Notes under the pieces: model-generated
The model's input: only the letters and a program-made list of their open reading frames with translations
What the model was told of the DNA's origin: nothing
Database searches by the model: none
Assembly: GCA_947499955.1 (NCBI GenBank)
Contig: CANMQI010000005.1
Coordinates: 416,315 to 480,314, forward strand
Origin: an uncultured Granulosicoccus sp.
Lineage (GTDB): Bacteria; Pseudomonadota; Gammaproteobacteria; Granulosicoccales; Granulosicoccaceae
Reading direction: 5' to 3'
Length of the DNA: 64,000 nucleotides
Program-made: the position numbers and the translations under genes
Shown here: positions 54,420 to 63,392 of the stretch, piece by piece
Position numbering within the stretch: the stretch's first letter is position 1
Layout: each line of letters opens with the position of its first letter

Positions 54420-56234
54420 ATGAAACGACTTCACGATAATCGCCCCAGACGCTTGCGCGTACCGCTGTCCTTGTCCAACAGTCGCTGGCTACTCGCGGTC
54501 CTGTTTTCCCTGACTCTCTTGCTGCAGGCCTGTGGCGACAGCGGTGTCGTCATCAACAACGACACGGGAAGCGGCAGCAGCGGCGGTAGCAACGGTGGCG
54601 GCACGCCCACCGGCGAAGATCTGGAAGAGCCCGACAACGGCGGCCCATCCGGTGAGCTGCCCCCTGTCACCAGCGTATCGAACCTGGATGCCGAGGATGT
54701 CGCCGCCTCGCGTTTTCTGGCACAGACGACATTCGGCGCTACACCCGACACCATCGCCGAGCTGCGCAACACGACACTTGAAGACTGGATTGACCAGCAG
54801 ATGAGTCTACCGGTCTCCCTCACCGAACCCTACACACGCGCCAACAGCAACGGCAGCCAGGGCGACGCTCGCCACGAAGCGTGGTGGAACAATGTGCTGG
54901 ACCAGCCTGACCAGCTGCGCCAGCGAGTCGCCTTTGCCCTGAGCCAGATCTTCGTGGTGTCCGACACGGACTACCTGCTGGCCAACAACCAGTGGGGCAT
55001 GGCCAACTACTACGACATGCTGAGTCGCAACGCCTTCGGCAACTACCGCCAATTGCTGGAGGATGTCACGCTGCATCCGGTCATGGGCGTTTACCTGAGC
55101 ATGGTACGCAACGAAAAGGCCAACCCGGCCGAGAACATCCGACCCGATGAGAACTACGCGCGCGAAGTACTGCAACTGTTTTCCATTGGCCTGTACGAGC
55201 TGAACGAACGGGGTGAGGCCCTGCCAGCCAGCAACCCTGTCCCCGCCTATACCCAGGCTCAGATCGAGGAATTTGCTCGGGTATTCACCGGCTGGAACTA
55301 TGACCTGGTGACGTCCTGGGAGACGACCAATCTGGGTGGCGGCGATACCTTCACCACACCGATGGTGACAGACGAACGATTTCACGACACCGGCAGCAAG
55401 ACCCTGCTCAACGGTCGTATCGCCCCGGCCGGCCTGAGCACACGCGACGACATGGCCTTCGCACTGGACACCATCTTCCAGCACCAGAACGTGGCTCCCT
55501 TCATCTCCAGTCAGCTCATTCAGCGCCTGGTGACCAGCAACCCCAGCCCGGAGTACATCCAGCGCATCGTGTCGGTATTCAATGACAACGGTGCCGGTGA
55601 ACGCGGGGACCTGGCCGCCGTCGTCAAGGCCATTCTGCTGGATGACGAGGCCCGCACGGCCTACATCGATGATCCGGATTTCGGCAAGCTGCGTGAGCCG
55701 GTGGTGCGCCTGGCCCATGTCTGGCGCGCCCTGGACGGCACCCCCGGGCCACTGGCGGAAGGGGTGCACAACACACCCAACTTCACCTTGTCGCGCGTTG
55801 ACGAGATGACGGGCCAGGAAGTGCTGCAGTCCTCGTCGGTATTCAACTTCTACCGTCCCGATCACACCATCGTGCCCGGTGGCAGCACCCTGTCACCCGA
55901 GATGCAGATCATGACCGAGGCAAACCTGGCCTCGACCCACAACAATTTCCACCATCAGATCTACCGCTTCAACGATCGTTCCGATCTGAGTGATGACAAC
56001 CCTCGGGTCACCATCATCGATCTGCAGCCACTGGTCGAGCTGGCTGCCGAGGCCGATGCGCTGCTTGACTGGTACAACCTGATCTTCTTCGCAGGCTCGA
56101 TGCCCGATGAGATGCGTCAGACGCTGTTCGATTACATGCGTGCGCTCGGCAGTGATGATGCCGGTCGGTTTGCCGCTGTACAGGACACCCTGTTCATGGT
56201 GCTGACCGCCCCTCAATATCATGTTCAGCGATAA
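54420..56234 (+). CDS. DUF1800 family lipoprotein
   Basis: The 604-residue protein has a signal peptide with lipobox LLQAC (C38), a Gly/Ser/Asn-rich linker (about 45-80), and the DUF1800 core: ASRFLAQTTFGATPDTIAEL, QRVAFALSQIFVVSDTDYLL, ENYAREVLQLFSIGLYELN, RVFTGWNY and SSSVFNFYRPDHTIVPGG. DUF1800 proteins nearly always occur next to a DUF1501 protein, as here, and their function is not known. The ATG at 54420 is chosen because the upstream extension is not signal-like. Its gene is 145 bp before the DUF1501 gene. Confidence 0.88.
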   Translation: MKRLHDNRPRRLRVPLSLSNSRWLLAVLFSLTLLLQACGDSGVVINNDTGSGSSGGSNGGGTPTGEDLEEPDNGGPSGELPPVTSVSNLDAEDVAASRFLAQTTFGATPDTIAELRNTTLEDWIDQQMSLPVSLTEPYTRANSNGSQGDARHEAWWNNVLDQPDQLRQRVAFALSQIFVVSDTDYLLANNQWGMANYYDMLSRNAFGNYRQLLEDVTLHPVMGVYLSMVRNEKANPAENIRPDENYAREVLQLFSIGLYELNERGEALPASNPVPAYTQAQIEEFARVFTGWNYDLVTSWETTNLGGGDTFTTPMVTDERFHDTGSKTLLNGRIAPAGLSTRDDMAFALDTIFQHQNVAPFISSQLIQRLVTSNPSPEYIQRIVSVFNDNGAGERGDLAAVVKAILLDDEARTAYIDDPDFGKLREPVVRLAHVWRALDGTPGPLAEGVHNTPNFTLSRVDEMTGQEVLQSSSVFNFYRPDHTIVPGGSTLSPEMQIMTEANLASTHNNFHHQIYRFNDRSDLSDDNPRVTIIDLQPLVELAAEADALLDWYNLIFFAGSMPDEMRQTLFDYMRALGSDDAGRFAAVQDTLFMVLTAPQYHVQR

Positions 56235-56379
56235 ACCTGCAGGCAAGCGATCGACCGCTGATCACTCTTCAGCAGTCACACCCTGCCTGTATGGTGCAGT
56301 GACAGCTGCAATGCTGATCGAACAATCAGATCAAACAACAGCCCGTCTCATTCGGGCTTGATGACTCGCGACACAGACC

Positions 56380-57786
56380 ATGCGAAATCCAGTAGATAAA
56401 GAAAAACGCCGTTTGCTGAAGACCCTGGCAGCCCTGCCTCTGGGCGCCGGTGTGTCCATGATGGCAGGCTCGGGCAAGGCTCATGCGGAACAATGCGATG
56501 AAGCCCGCTCCCTGGTCTGCATCTTTCTGGCGGGCGGTGCCGATTCGTTCAACATGTTCGTACCCGGTGGCAGTCGCTACGCAGATTATCAGGGCTCGCG
56601 CAACGAGCTGGCGGTAGCAGAATCCGACCTGCTCTCCGTCAGCGATGCACAGCAGGGTGAGTTCGGCTTTCACAAGCTGCTGCCCGACTTCCAGCGGCTC
56701 TACAACGAACAACGCCTGAGCGTACTGAGCAACACCGGCACGCTGATTCAACCCACGAGCAAGTCCGACTACCTGGGTACCGTTGCATTGCCGCAGTCCC
56801 TGTTCGCTCACAATACCCAGCAGAAGCTGTGGCAGACCGGCGCCGGCATTGTCAACGGCAGCACCTCTTTCGGCTGGGGTGGTGCCATCAGCGCCCATGC
56901 GGCCAACTGCAATGGCAGCATACCGGTTGCACCGGCGTTCTCCATGGGTGGCAGCACCGATTGGCTGGCATCGGCCAGCACCAACTATGTCACGCTCAAC
57001 GCCGATGTGGCAGTGGAGCGCATGTACGGATTCGACAACATCAGTGACTGGATACCACCACGCCGTTTGAGCAATGTCGGACGCACACTGAACGAGCTCA
57101 TCGCGCAAGGCCAGGCCAGCAGCACCCCCCTGATGATGCGAGCCATTGCCAATGCCGTGGGTCGCGCCTCGGATGCCACCGCCTCACTGCATTCGGCCCT
57201 GCAGGCCAACTCGCTTCCGCAAATGCAATACAACGGCAGCAACAAGCTGGCAAAGCAGCTGCATCTGGTAGCACGCATGATTGCCTCACGCGAAGAACTG
57301 GGCATGCAGAAGCAGGTGTTCTTCGTACTGATGGGCGGCTGGGATACGCACTCCGATCAGCTGGAACGCCAGCCGGACTTGTTGAATGGTCTGAACGAGG
57401 CCGTGGGCGCCTTTCAGAGCACCATCGACGGCATCAACAAGGCCAGCAGTGTCACCACCTTTACCGCATCCGACTTCGGTCGCACCCTGAGCAGCAATGG
57501 CAATGGTACCGATCATGGTTGGGGCGGTCACAGCTTCGTGTTCGGCGGGGCTGTCGATGGTGGCAAGGTCATCGGTGAAACGCCTGACTACTCTGACAGC
57601 GACAACCCTGACGATGCCGGCGAAGAGGATGGCAGTTTTGCCGGACGCATCATTCCGAAGATTTCGGTCAACCAGTATGCGGCTACCCTGTCACGCTGGA
57701 TGGGCGTATCGGAAAGTGATCTGAACAGCGCCTTGCCGGATCTGCAGAACTTCACGCAAAAAGACCTGGGGTTCATGCTTTCCTGA
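56380..57786 (+). CDS. DUF1501 family protein with Tat-like signal
   Basis: A 468-residue protein beginning KEKRRLLKTLAALPLGAG, a twin-arginine-like signal, with cleavage near AHA|EQ. The sulfatase/alkaline phosphatase-like DUF1501 core shows VCIFLAGGADSFNMFVPGG, FHKLLPDFQRLYNEQRLSVL, FVLMGGWDTHSDQ and TASDFGRTLSSNGNGTDHGW, which carry the presumed metal-binding Asp and His residues. It forms the conserved pair with the DUF1800 gene upstream. A possible role in cell-surface or exported-polymer processing is inference only. Confidence 0.9.
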   Translation: MRNPVDKEKRRLLKTLAALPLGAGVSMMAGSGKAHAEQCDEARSLVCIFLAGGADSFNMFVPGGSRYADYQGSRNELAVAESDLLSVSDAQQGEFGFHKLLPDFQRLYNEQRLSVLSNTGTLIQPTSKSDYLGTVALPQSLFAHNTQQKLWQTGAGIVNGSTSFGWGGAISAHAANCNGSIPVAPAFSMGGSTDWLASASTNYVTLNADVAVERMYGFDNISDWIPPRRLSNVGRTLNELIAQGQASSTPLMMRAIANAVGRASDATASLHSALQANSLPQMQYNGSNKLAKQLHLVARMIASREELGMQKQVFFVLMGGWDTHSDQLERQPDLLNGLNEAVGAFQSTIDGINKASSVTTFTASDFGRTLSSNGNGTDHGWGGHSFVFGGAVDGGKVIGETPDYSDSDNPDDAGEEDGSFAGRIIPKISVNQYAATLSRWMGVSESDLNSALPDLQNFTQKDLGFMLS

Positions 57787-57812
57787 TTGCATGCAGAGCC
57801 GACAATGCAGAA

Positions 57813-57838
57813 GGCAAGCACCGACAAGGGTGCCTGCC
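57813..57838 (+). terminator. Hairpin downstream of the DUF1501 gene
   Basis: GGCAAGCACC (57813-57822) pairs with GGTGCCTGCC (57829-57838) with one mismatch around a 6-base loop, 26 bases after the stop. There is no T-tract. Confidence 0.4.
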
Positions 57839-57964
57839 TCCGGCTTGCATGACGCCGACGACCAGCGGCCGGTCATGCTGCAGTAATCAACCGCGACCGC
57901 CACTTGTAACACATGGCTGCAGGTACTGACGCCGACAGTCAGCTCTCTCCTGCCTCACTCCCGA

Positions 57965-58303
57965 TCAACTATCCCAGAGCACGCTCTCGTTGGCTGCTGC
58001 TGCGGCTTCCAGCAGGCTGATGAGTGGACCTGCTCGCGTATGCAGCGCTACAGGCACCTCTTCCTCATCATCGTCGAAACCGCCCTGGCCATTTTCTTCG
58101 GGGTTCGCCGAGCCCGGATTCAACTCTTCGGCTTCCAACTTCGTCAGCCCTTCGTGTAAAGTCTTCAACGCCTGCGGAACATCCGCGGCCAGTATGGCAC
58201 CCGGCACATTGCCGCTTTGTCCCATCAGCTTCAGCAGTGATACTGCCGCCGTTCCGAACATGGTTATGTCCGAGTATGCGCTTGTCTTGAAAGTTACCAG
58301 CAC
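57965..58303 (-). CDS. DUF1840 family protein
   Basis: A 112-residue acidic protein. It starts at GTG 58303 with GAGG six bases upstream and shows the DUF1840 pattern LVTFKTSAYSDITMFGTAAV, LKLMGQSGNVPGAILAADVP and HTRAGPLISLLEAAAAANES. The centre (about 62-85) is a Glu/Asp-rich loop. The family is small and of unknown function. It is divergent from the YdjM-like gene across 26 bp. Confidence 0.83.
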   Translation of the reverse strand: MLVTFKTSAYSDITMFGTAAVSLLKLMGQSGNVPGAILAADVPQALKTLHEGLTKLEAEELNPGSANPEENGQGGFDDDEEEVPVALHTRAGPLISLLEAAAAANESVLWDS

Positions 58304-58329
58304 GACGACCTCATTTAGGAAACCCGATA

Positions 58330-59037
58330 GTGGCCGACTTTAACACACACATTTTTGGTGCTGCAGCCGTTGTCAGCCTGGGAGCGACGTGTTGTACGAA
58401 ATTGTTGTCGCTGGGTATGACAGAAGGACTGATGCTCACTGTTGCCGGCATGATCGGCGGCATCATTCCCGATATCGACCTCAAGCAATCTCAGCCATCG
58501 CGCGCCCTGTTTTCCGGACTGGGAACAGTGGCCGCACTGGTCTGGTTGTTCGCCAACGTGGAAGAGTTTACCGGTCTGGAGTTATGGCTCGGGGCCATCA
58601 CCGTCTTTCTGCTGGTACGGTTTCCGGTCTGGTGGCTGTTTCATTCAGTCACCAGGCATCGTGGCATTCTGCATTCACTGATAGCGGCCATCATGGCCGG
58701 TGTGCTGATGTGCGCCGTTGCCTGGCAACAGATGGAAACCAGTGAACTGCAGAGCTGGTTGCTGGGCATCTTCATGACCCTGGGCTATCTCATTCATCTG
58801 ATACTGGACGAGCTGTACAGCGTCGATTTCACCGGCGTGCGTGTTCGCCGCTCCTTCGGCAGTGCCATCAAGCCACTGGACCTGCAGCAGCTGCCAGCCA
58901 GTTGCCTGGTGATCTTCATCACGCTGGTCGCCTGGTTCTGGGCAGCCCCCCATGACGTTGCCTGGAATCAGTGGCAGGCTCTGTACAGCGACTGGCGTCC
59001 GGCATTGCTGCCCAACTGGGTCTGGGACAATATCTGA
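58330..59037 (+). CDS. YdjM/DUF457-type membrane-bound metal-dependent hydrolase-like protein
   Basis: A 235-residue inner-membrane protein starting at GTG 58330. The family motifs are THIFGAAAVVSLG near the N-terminus, IGGIIPDIDLKQSQPSRALF, and HSVTRHRGILHSLIAA with several histidines, then LIHLILDELYSVDFTGVRV. About five hydrophobic segments are present. The E. coli relative YdjM is LexA-regulated; no LexA box is visible here. A strong bidirectional terminator follows directly. Confidence 0.83.
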   Translation: MADFNTHIFGAAAVVSLGATCCTKLLSLGMTEGLMLTVAGMIGGIIPDIDLKQSQPSRALFSGLGTVAALVWLFANVEEFTGLELWLGAITVFLLVRFPVWWLFHSVTRHRGILHSLIAAIMAGVLMCAVAWQQMETSELQSWLLGIFMTLGYLIHLILDELYSVDFTGVRVRRSFGSAIKPLDLQQLPASCLVIFITLVAWFWAAPHDVAWNQWQALYSDWRPALLPNWVWDNI

Positions 59038-59042
59038 CAAAA

Positions 59043-59073
59043 GAAAGCCGCCCGGTTCAAGGGGCGGCTTTCT
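59043..59073. terminator. Bidirectional rho-independent terminator
   Basis: GAAAGCCGCCC (59043-59053) and GGGCGGCTTTC (59062-59072) form a perfect 11-bp stem around an 8-base loop, with A and T flanks on the two sides. It lies between the convergent YdjM-like and peptidoglycan-binding genes and can serve both. Confidence 0.85.
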
Positions 59074-59107
59074 GAGTAAAAGTCAGACAGTGCGTTCGAG
59101 CGTGTTG

Positions 59108-60505
59108 CTAGAACGCCACCTGCAGATGCTTGAGCAATTCGAGTGTGATACCCCCACGATCGATTCCTTCGGCTTCCTGGTATTGCTCGATTGCTGTCAA
59201 GGTTCCCTGTCCCACCACACCATCAGCCGGCCCCGGATCGTAACCTTCACGAGTCAGTGCTTCCTGCAACTGGGTAATGATGTCTCGGGTCATGTTCACC
59301 CTGCACAACACTTGCGTCCACTCGACTTTGGCAGGCGCAACCTCGATCTGAGTGGTCACGGTCTTGGTACGGGCCGGAATCTCGATGCGTCGTTCCGAAG
59401 CCGGTGTGAGTAGACGCTGCACATCAATGGTCTCGATCTGTGCCGGGACATCGCGTGTGGTCGCTACCGGGGGTGTACTGACAACTTCGCGCACGACTTC
59501 GACGTTTTCAGCCGGGCGCTCGGTCAGGCAGATTTCGCGTCCGGTCGTGATCGCGTTTTCATCAGCCTGTTCGCCCCTGGCCAGCCAGAAGAATACAGGG
59601 TCCGATACCTTGACCTGGCGATCCACCGTGGTGAACTCCGCGGGGACATCGACACGTTCCTCTCGAGCAGGGCTGACCAGCTTTTCTACCTGAATTGTCT
59701 TGTACTCGGCCGGAATATTGATGGTCTTGGTTGTGGCGGGTTTGTCCAGGACGGTCTTGGTCAATGTCTCGTAGCGTGCGGGCAGCTCGACCAGGCACAT
59801 CACATCACCGGTTGCATTGTCGACCTGCTCGACGACACCACAGTTCTCCTGCCATACACTGCGGGCCGGTTCAACCAGAACCGATTCGGACACGGTTCGA
59901 TAGATTGCAGGCACATCCACCACTTCACTGGACGCCTCCTTGATGACGACACGCTCGTCCACGGTTTCGAAAGCGGCCGGCACGATCTCGATCGTCTGCG
60001 TTGCCTCCTTGATCAGCACGCGAACCGACTCGGTTCGATACTGCGCCGCGGTGTAGTATTCCACGAAGCAGCTTCCCGGCTCCACGGCAGTCGTGTCCAC
60101 ACCGGAACTGGCAATCTGTTCGATAGCGTCGGGGCTTGCAGGCATCTGGGCATCGCCACTTCCCGTCACCCAGGCAAGTTCTGCGGCACGCGTTTCCACC
60201 AGCTCGGTTTCGCGAGAGAAGGCCGTCGGTGTCACCTCGATTTCCTGCGAAGCCTCCTTGACAATCACCTGCTCCTCGGCACCCTGATAAACCGCCTCCT
60301 GAGTTTCGATGCGCTCGGAGGCCTCCTGAACAACCACCTCTTCCGTGCGAGCTTCGAAACGTGCGGGTGTAATGACTTTCGCATAACACTCGCCAGGCTT
60401 GGCATCCGGCAGTACCAGATTGCTGTCAGCCTGTTGGGCGGTAGCTGGCAGAACAGCCAGACAGCTACTCATGATACCCAACAGGGACATGGTCAATTTA
60501 CGCAC
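59108..60505 (-). CDS. Exported repeat protein with C-terminal peptidoglycan-binding domain
   Basis: The protein has a signal peptide (LTMSLLGIMSSCLAVLPATA|QQ), then at least seven repeats of about 25-30 residues, such as VVVQEASERIETQEAVY, VIVKEASQEIEVTPTAF, VLIKEATQTIEIVPAAF and VVIKEASSEVVDVPAIY. Two longer sections each carry single conserved Cys residues (GECYAK, GSCFVEYY, VMCLVELPARY, EICLTERPAE, VLCRVNM). The last about 55 residues are a PG_binding_1 domain (LQEALTREGYDPGPADGVVG). It is probably a periplasmic or cell-wall protein. The start is uncertain: GTG 60505 with GGAG upstream is chosen; ATG 60490 or GTG 60544 are alternatives. Function unknown. Confidence 0.8.
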   Translation of the reverse strand: MRKLTMSLLGIMSSCLAVLPATAQQADSNLVLPDAKPGECYAKVITPARFEARTEEVVVQEASERIETQEAVYQGAEEQVIVKEASQEIEVTPTAFSRETELVETRAAELAWVTGSGDAQMPASPDAIEQIASSGVDTTAVEPGSCFVEYYTAAQYRTESVRVLIKEATQTIEIVPAAFETVDERVVIKEASSEVVDVPAIYRTVSESVLVEPARSVWQENCGVVEQVDNATGDVMCLVELPARYETLTKTVLDKPATTKTINIPAEYKTIQVEKLVSPAREERVDVPAEFTTVDRQVKVSDPVFFWLARGEQADENAITTGREICLTERPAENVEVVREVVSTPPVATTRDVPAQIETIDVQRLLTPASERRIEIPARTKTVTTQIEVAPAKVEWTQVLCRVNMTRDIITQLQEALTREGYDPGPADGVVGQGTLTAIEQYQEAEGIDRGGITLELLKHLQVAF

Positions 60506-60548
60506 GATGTAATGACTCCATTTAAGTCGAAAGCACTGCCTCACGGCA

Positions 60549-61013
60549 TCAATTCATGATTGTCGTACGCTGAGGGACAATATTCAACGTTTCTTGGCGA
60601 TCGCACTGACTCAACGGCCATTTCGTCGAAAGTTTGACGGTTCCAGCCTGTTTACAGACGAGCAAACGAGAGCACGAGTACAGCAGCAGCAAGAGCGACA
60701 AACCGGCCATGGCCCCTCCGCCGGAACGCGCTACCGGCTGCTCATCAACATCACTGCCACTATCACTGCCTGAATCACCGCCCCCACTCTCATCGGTATC
60801 AGTCCCCGAGTCCGTTCCGGCATCCGCACCGGCCTCACCACCGGCCTCACCACCGGCCTCACCACCGGCCTCACCACCAGTGCTCTGGCTTCCTGTCGTC
60901 TCGGGTCCCCCGTCATACGGCACCAGAGGCTCGGGATCGTCCGAATCCGACAATCCATCTTCGTCGGTATCAGCGTTCAGCAGACACAGGCCTGAGACAA
61001 GAGTGAGCTGCAT
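60549..61013 (-). CDS. Small protein with TSP3-like calcium motif and GlyGly-CTERM-like tail, possibly a remnant
   Basis: The 154-residue product begins MQLTLVSGLCLLNADTDEDG and has one thrombospondin type 3-like calcium loop (DTDEDGLSDSDDPEPL). Then come four Gly-Gly-Glu-Ala units (12-bp repeats near 60832-60880) and an acidic Ser/Gly/Asp region. The SGGGAMAGLSLLLLLYSC segment resembles GlyGly-CTERM sorting signals cut by rhombosortase. Such tails normally end a large surface protein a few residues after the helix. Here there is no large protein and about 35 extra residues follow, so this may be the decayed end of a lost gene. A GTG at 61046 is an alternative start. Confidence 0.5.
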   Translation of the reverse strand: MQLTLVSGLCLLNADTDEDGLSDSDDPEPLVPYDGGPETTGSQSTGGEAGGEAGGEAGGEAGADAGTDSGTDTDESGGGDSGSDSGSDVDEQPVARSGGGAMAGLSLLLLLYSCSRLLVCKQAGTVKLSTKWPLSQCDRQETLNIVPQRTTIMN

Positions 61014-61162
61014 TTTCGACGCATTCAGAAGACCTGGTCTTCCCACGAAGCAAAAATCCGGCCCGGCAAGGGTTTCAGAGTATCAGAGGCGACAACGTGC
61101 CAATCACACCAGACGGTGCCTGATGTGCCGTCATGGACTTGCCTGAGAGAATCGCTCGGATG

Positions 61163-62674
61163 TCAGCTCTGATGAGGACGCCGGTTACCGCGCTCGGCCA
61201 GTTGCCTCACCAATCCCGCCAGTTTGTCGATACCCGCGTCAATACGATCCTCCGGGATGGAGGAAAAACCCAGGCGACAGAAATTACCCGGCCCTTCACG
61301 ACTGGCAAAATAGTTGTCGCCCGCATTGATGACGATACCGTTCTGAGCTGCCAGTACTTCCAGCTCACGGGCTGACACGGATTCCGGCAACTGTACCCAG
61401 AAGGCAGAACCGCCAAAGGTGGGTCTCAGCGTGGAGAAGACATCATGTCGCCTCAAGGCGTCACCCATGACCTGCCAACGACTCTTGAATGACTGGGACA
61501 GTCGCAGCAATGCCGAATCATGATGTCCCAATGCCAGAAAGTGCGCGATGGTTCTCTGATTGTTCGAGGGGGGATGGCGATACATGAGACGCCGCAGCGC
61601 CCGAGCCTGCTGAATGAATTTCTTCGGCCCCACCATGAAACCGACACGCAATCCCGGCGCCAGTGTCTTGGACAGACTTCCCACGTAGATGACCCGATGC
61701 TCGGTATCCAGGCTTTTCAGGGCCGGCGTCGGTTTGCCGACAAAGTTGAGCTCACTTTCATAGTCATCTTCCACGATGGTGACATCGTCACGCGCCGCTT
61801 GCTCCAGCAGGCTCTTGCGCGCATCCAGCGGCATGGTCGTGGTGGTCGGGCACTGATGACTCGGGGTCACGTAGATCATCTTGCAGCGGCTGAGTCGCTC
61901 ATCGGTTTCAACGCCACGCTCACCGACCGGAAACAATTCACGGTGATGGGTATACAAGCGAAAGATGTTACGCGCATCGACATAGCAGGGATCTTCCATG
62001 CCGACGACACTGTCCTTGTCGAGCAGTAGTTGTGCGATCAGGAACAATGCATTCTGTGCCCCCGCGGTGATCAGAATCTCCTCCTTGTCCGCCCATACAC
62101 CTCGCCGCGGAAGTACTCGCGTGTGTATCTGTTCAACCAGCAAGTCGTCATCATGATCGACGCGATCCTGAGTCCAGCGACTGATGGCATCCACACGCAA
62201 TGACAGGCGGCAGGCCTCTCGCCAGTCATTGACCGGAAAGAGGGAAGAATCCGCCTGACCGTAGATGAAGGGGTACTCGTACAGTCGCCAGTCCAGAGGT
62301 CTGTTGATGCTGCGCTGTTCCAGCAGATCGAAAACGGGCACCGGTCCTTGTTCGACACCGATGTCAGCAAACGTACTGCGGGTATCGGCCGAATTCGGCC
62401 GAGGCGAATCGACACGCCCGTCAAGAATGGCAGGGTTGACGAAATAACCGCGTCGCTCATGAGACAGCAGATAGCGTTCGTCGATCAGGTGCTGATAGGC
62501 CAGTACCACGGTATTGCGCGCCACGCTCAACTGGCGAGACAACTCACGCGATGATGGCAAGGGAACATCTACCGGAATACGACCGTCCAGAATGGCCTTG
62601 ACCAGTGCCTGTCGCAACTGAGCCTGCAGACTCTGGTCACTCCCCGAGTCCAGCTTGAACAGCTGATGCCACAT
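61163..62674 (-). CDS. MocR-type regulator: GntR helix-turn-helix fused to a class I aminotransferase domain
   Basis: A 503-residue protein with an N-terminal GntR winged helix (about 10-80; LPSSRELSRQLSVARNTVVL) and a PLP-binding aminotransferase-like domain (about 140-495). It includes GAQNALFLIAQLLLDKDSVV, TIVEDDYESELNF and the PLP lysine in YVGSLSKTLAPGLRVGF. MocR proteins such as PdxR, GabR, TauR and EnuR sense PLP-linked amines or ectoine products. The target here is unclear, with no obvious metabolic gene adjacent. The ATG at 62674 avoids overlap with the upstream coiled-coil gene; ATG 62722 would overlap it by 32 bases. Confidence 0.88.
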   Translation of the reverse strand: MWHQLFKLDSGSDQSLQAQLRQALVKAILDGRIPVDVPLPSSRELSRQLSVARNTVVLAYQHLIDERYLLSHERRGYFVNPAILDGRVDSPRPNSADTRSTFADIGVEQGPVPVFDLLEQRSINRPLDWRLYEYPFIYGQADSSLFPVNDWREACRLSLRVDAISRWTQDRVDHDDDLLVEQIHTRVLPRRGVWADKEEILITAGAQNALFLIAQLLLDKDSVVGMEDPCYVDARNIFRLYTHHRELFPVGERGVETDERLSRCKMIYVTPSHQCPTTTTMPLDARKSLLEQAARDDVTIVEDDYESELNFVGKPTPALKSLDTEHRVIYVGSLSKTLAPGLRVGFMVGPKKFIQQARALRRLMYRHPPSNNQRTIAHFLALGHHDSALLRLSQSFKSRWQVMGDALRRHDVFSTLRPTFGGSAFWVQLPESVSARELEVLAAQNGIVINAGDNYFASREGPGNFCRLGFSSIPEDRIDAGIDKLAGLVRQLAERGNRRPHQS

Positions 62675-62690
62675 CGGTTTCTCATGGGTT

Positions 62691-63392
62691 CTAACCACGT
62701 GGCAATTCTCCGGTCGCATCATGATCCGCCAGCTCGAAGTCCAGATCCTCGACCGAGTCAGGCAGTTCCGATTCAGACAAAGCCGGTATTTCCAGCTCTC
62801 TGGAAAGCGGCGAACTCAATCCGCGCGCAGCACGCTGCGAGCCTCTGGCAGCCTGATCCAACTCTCTGCGGGATGAATCGATGGCATGCACCGACGCCTG
62901 TCTGTCGCGTCGCCCCGCAGGCTCCACGATGCGTTTCTGCAAGACCGGCAACTCGTTGGCACTGGACCACGCATCGGGCTTGTTCTTGGCCAGCTCCAGT
63001 TCTCTGGACTTGTTGGACTTGTAACTGGCGAAATCCCGCTTCAGGCGAATCTGCTGATCCTCGTAGGATCTGACCTGAGACTCCAGTGTCTGAATTCGCT
63101 GGGCCTGTAGCTGGGAATGCAACTCCAGCGCCGACTCACGCTTCAGCGCTGTCTGTGCCCGCTCGCGCTCGACGGCCAGAGCCTGGCGCTGATCCACAAT
63201 GACAGCGCGAGCCGACCCCAGATCCACCTCGACGGAGGATCGTGACTGAGCCAGATCCTGTCGGGCGGCCTGAATGGCCTGCCGGGCGCGACGTTTGGAT
63301 CGCAGCAAGCCCAGACAGTAGCCGATGATGATGCCCAGTAAAGTGACTGCCACCAGACTGGACACTAGAGCTATGGGTGAATCGACACTCAT
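62691..63392 (-). CDS. Membrane-anchored coiled-coil protein, unknown function
   Basis: A 233-residue protein with one N-terminal transmembrane helix (about 7-30; ALVSSLVAVTLLGIIIGYCL). A basic stop-transfer (RSKRRAR), a long Ala/Gln/Arg-rich coiled coil (about 38-140) and an acidic C-terminal tail follow. No enzyme motif is present. Its start overlaps the end of the OmpA-like gene upstream (ATGA), so the two form an operon and may span the envelope together. I do not recognise a named family. Confidence 0.7.
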   Translation of the reverse strand: MSVDSPIALVSSLVAVTLLGIIIGYCLGLLRSKRRARQAIQAARQDLAQSRSSVEVDLGSARAVIVDQRQALAVERERAQTALKRESALELHSQLQAQRIQTLESQVRSYEDQQIRLKRDFASYKSNKSRELELAKNKPDAWSSANELPVLQKRIVEPAGRRDRQASVHAIDSSRRELDQAARGSQRAARGLSSPLSRELEIPALSESELPDSVEDLDFELADHDATGELPRG

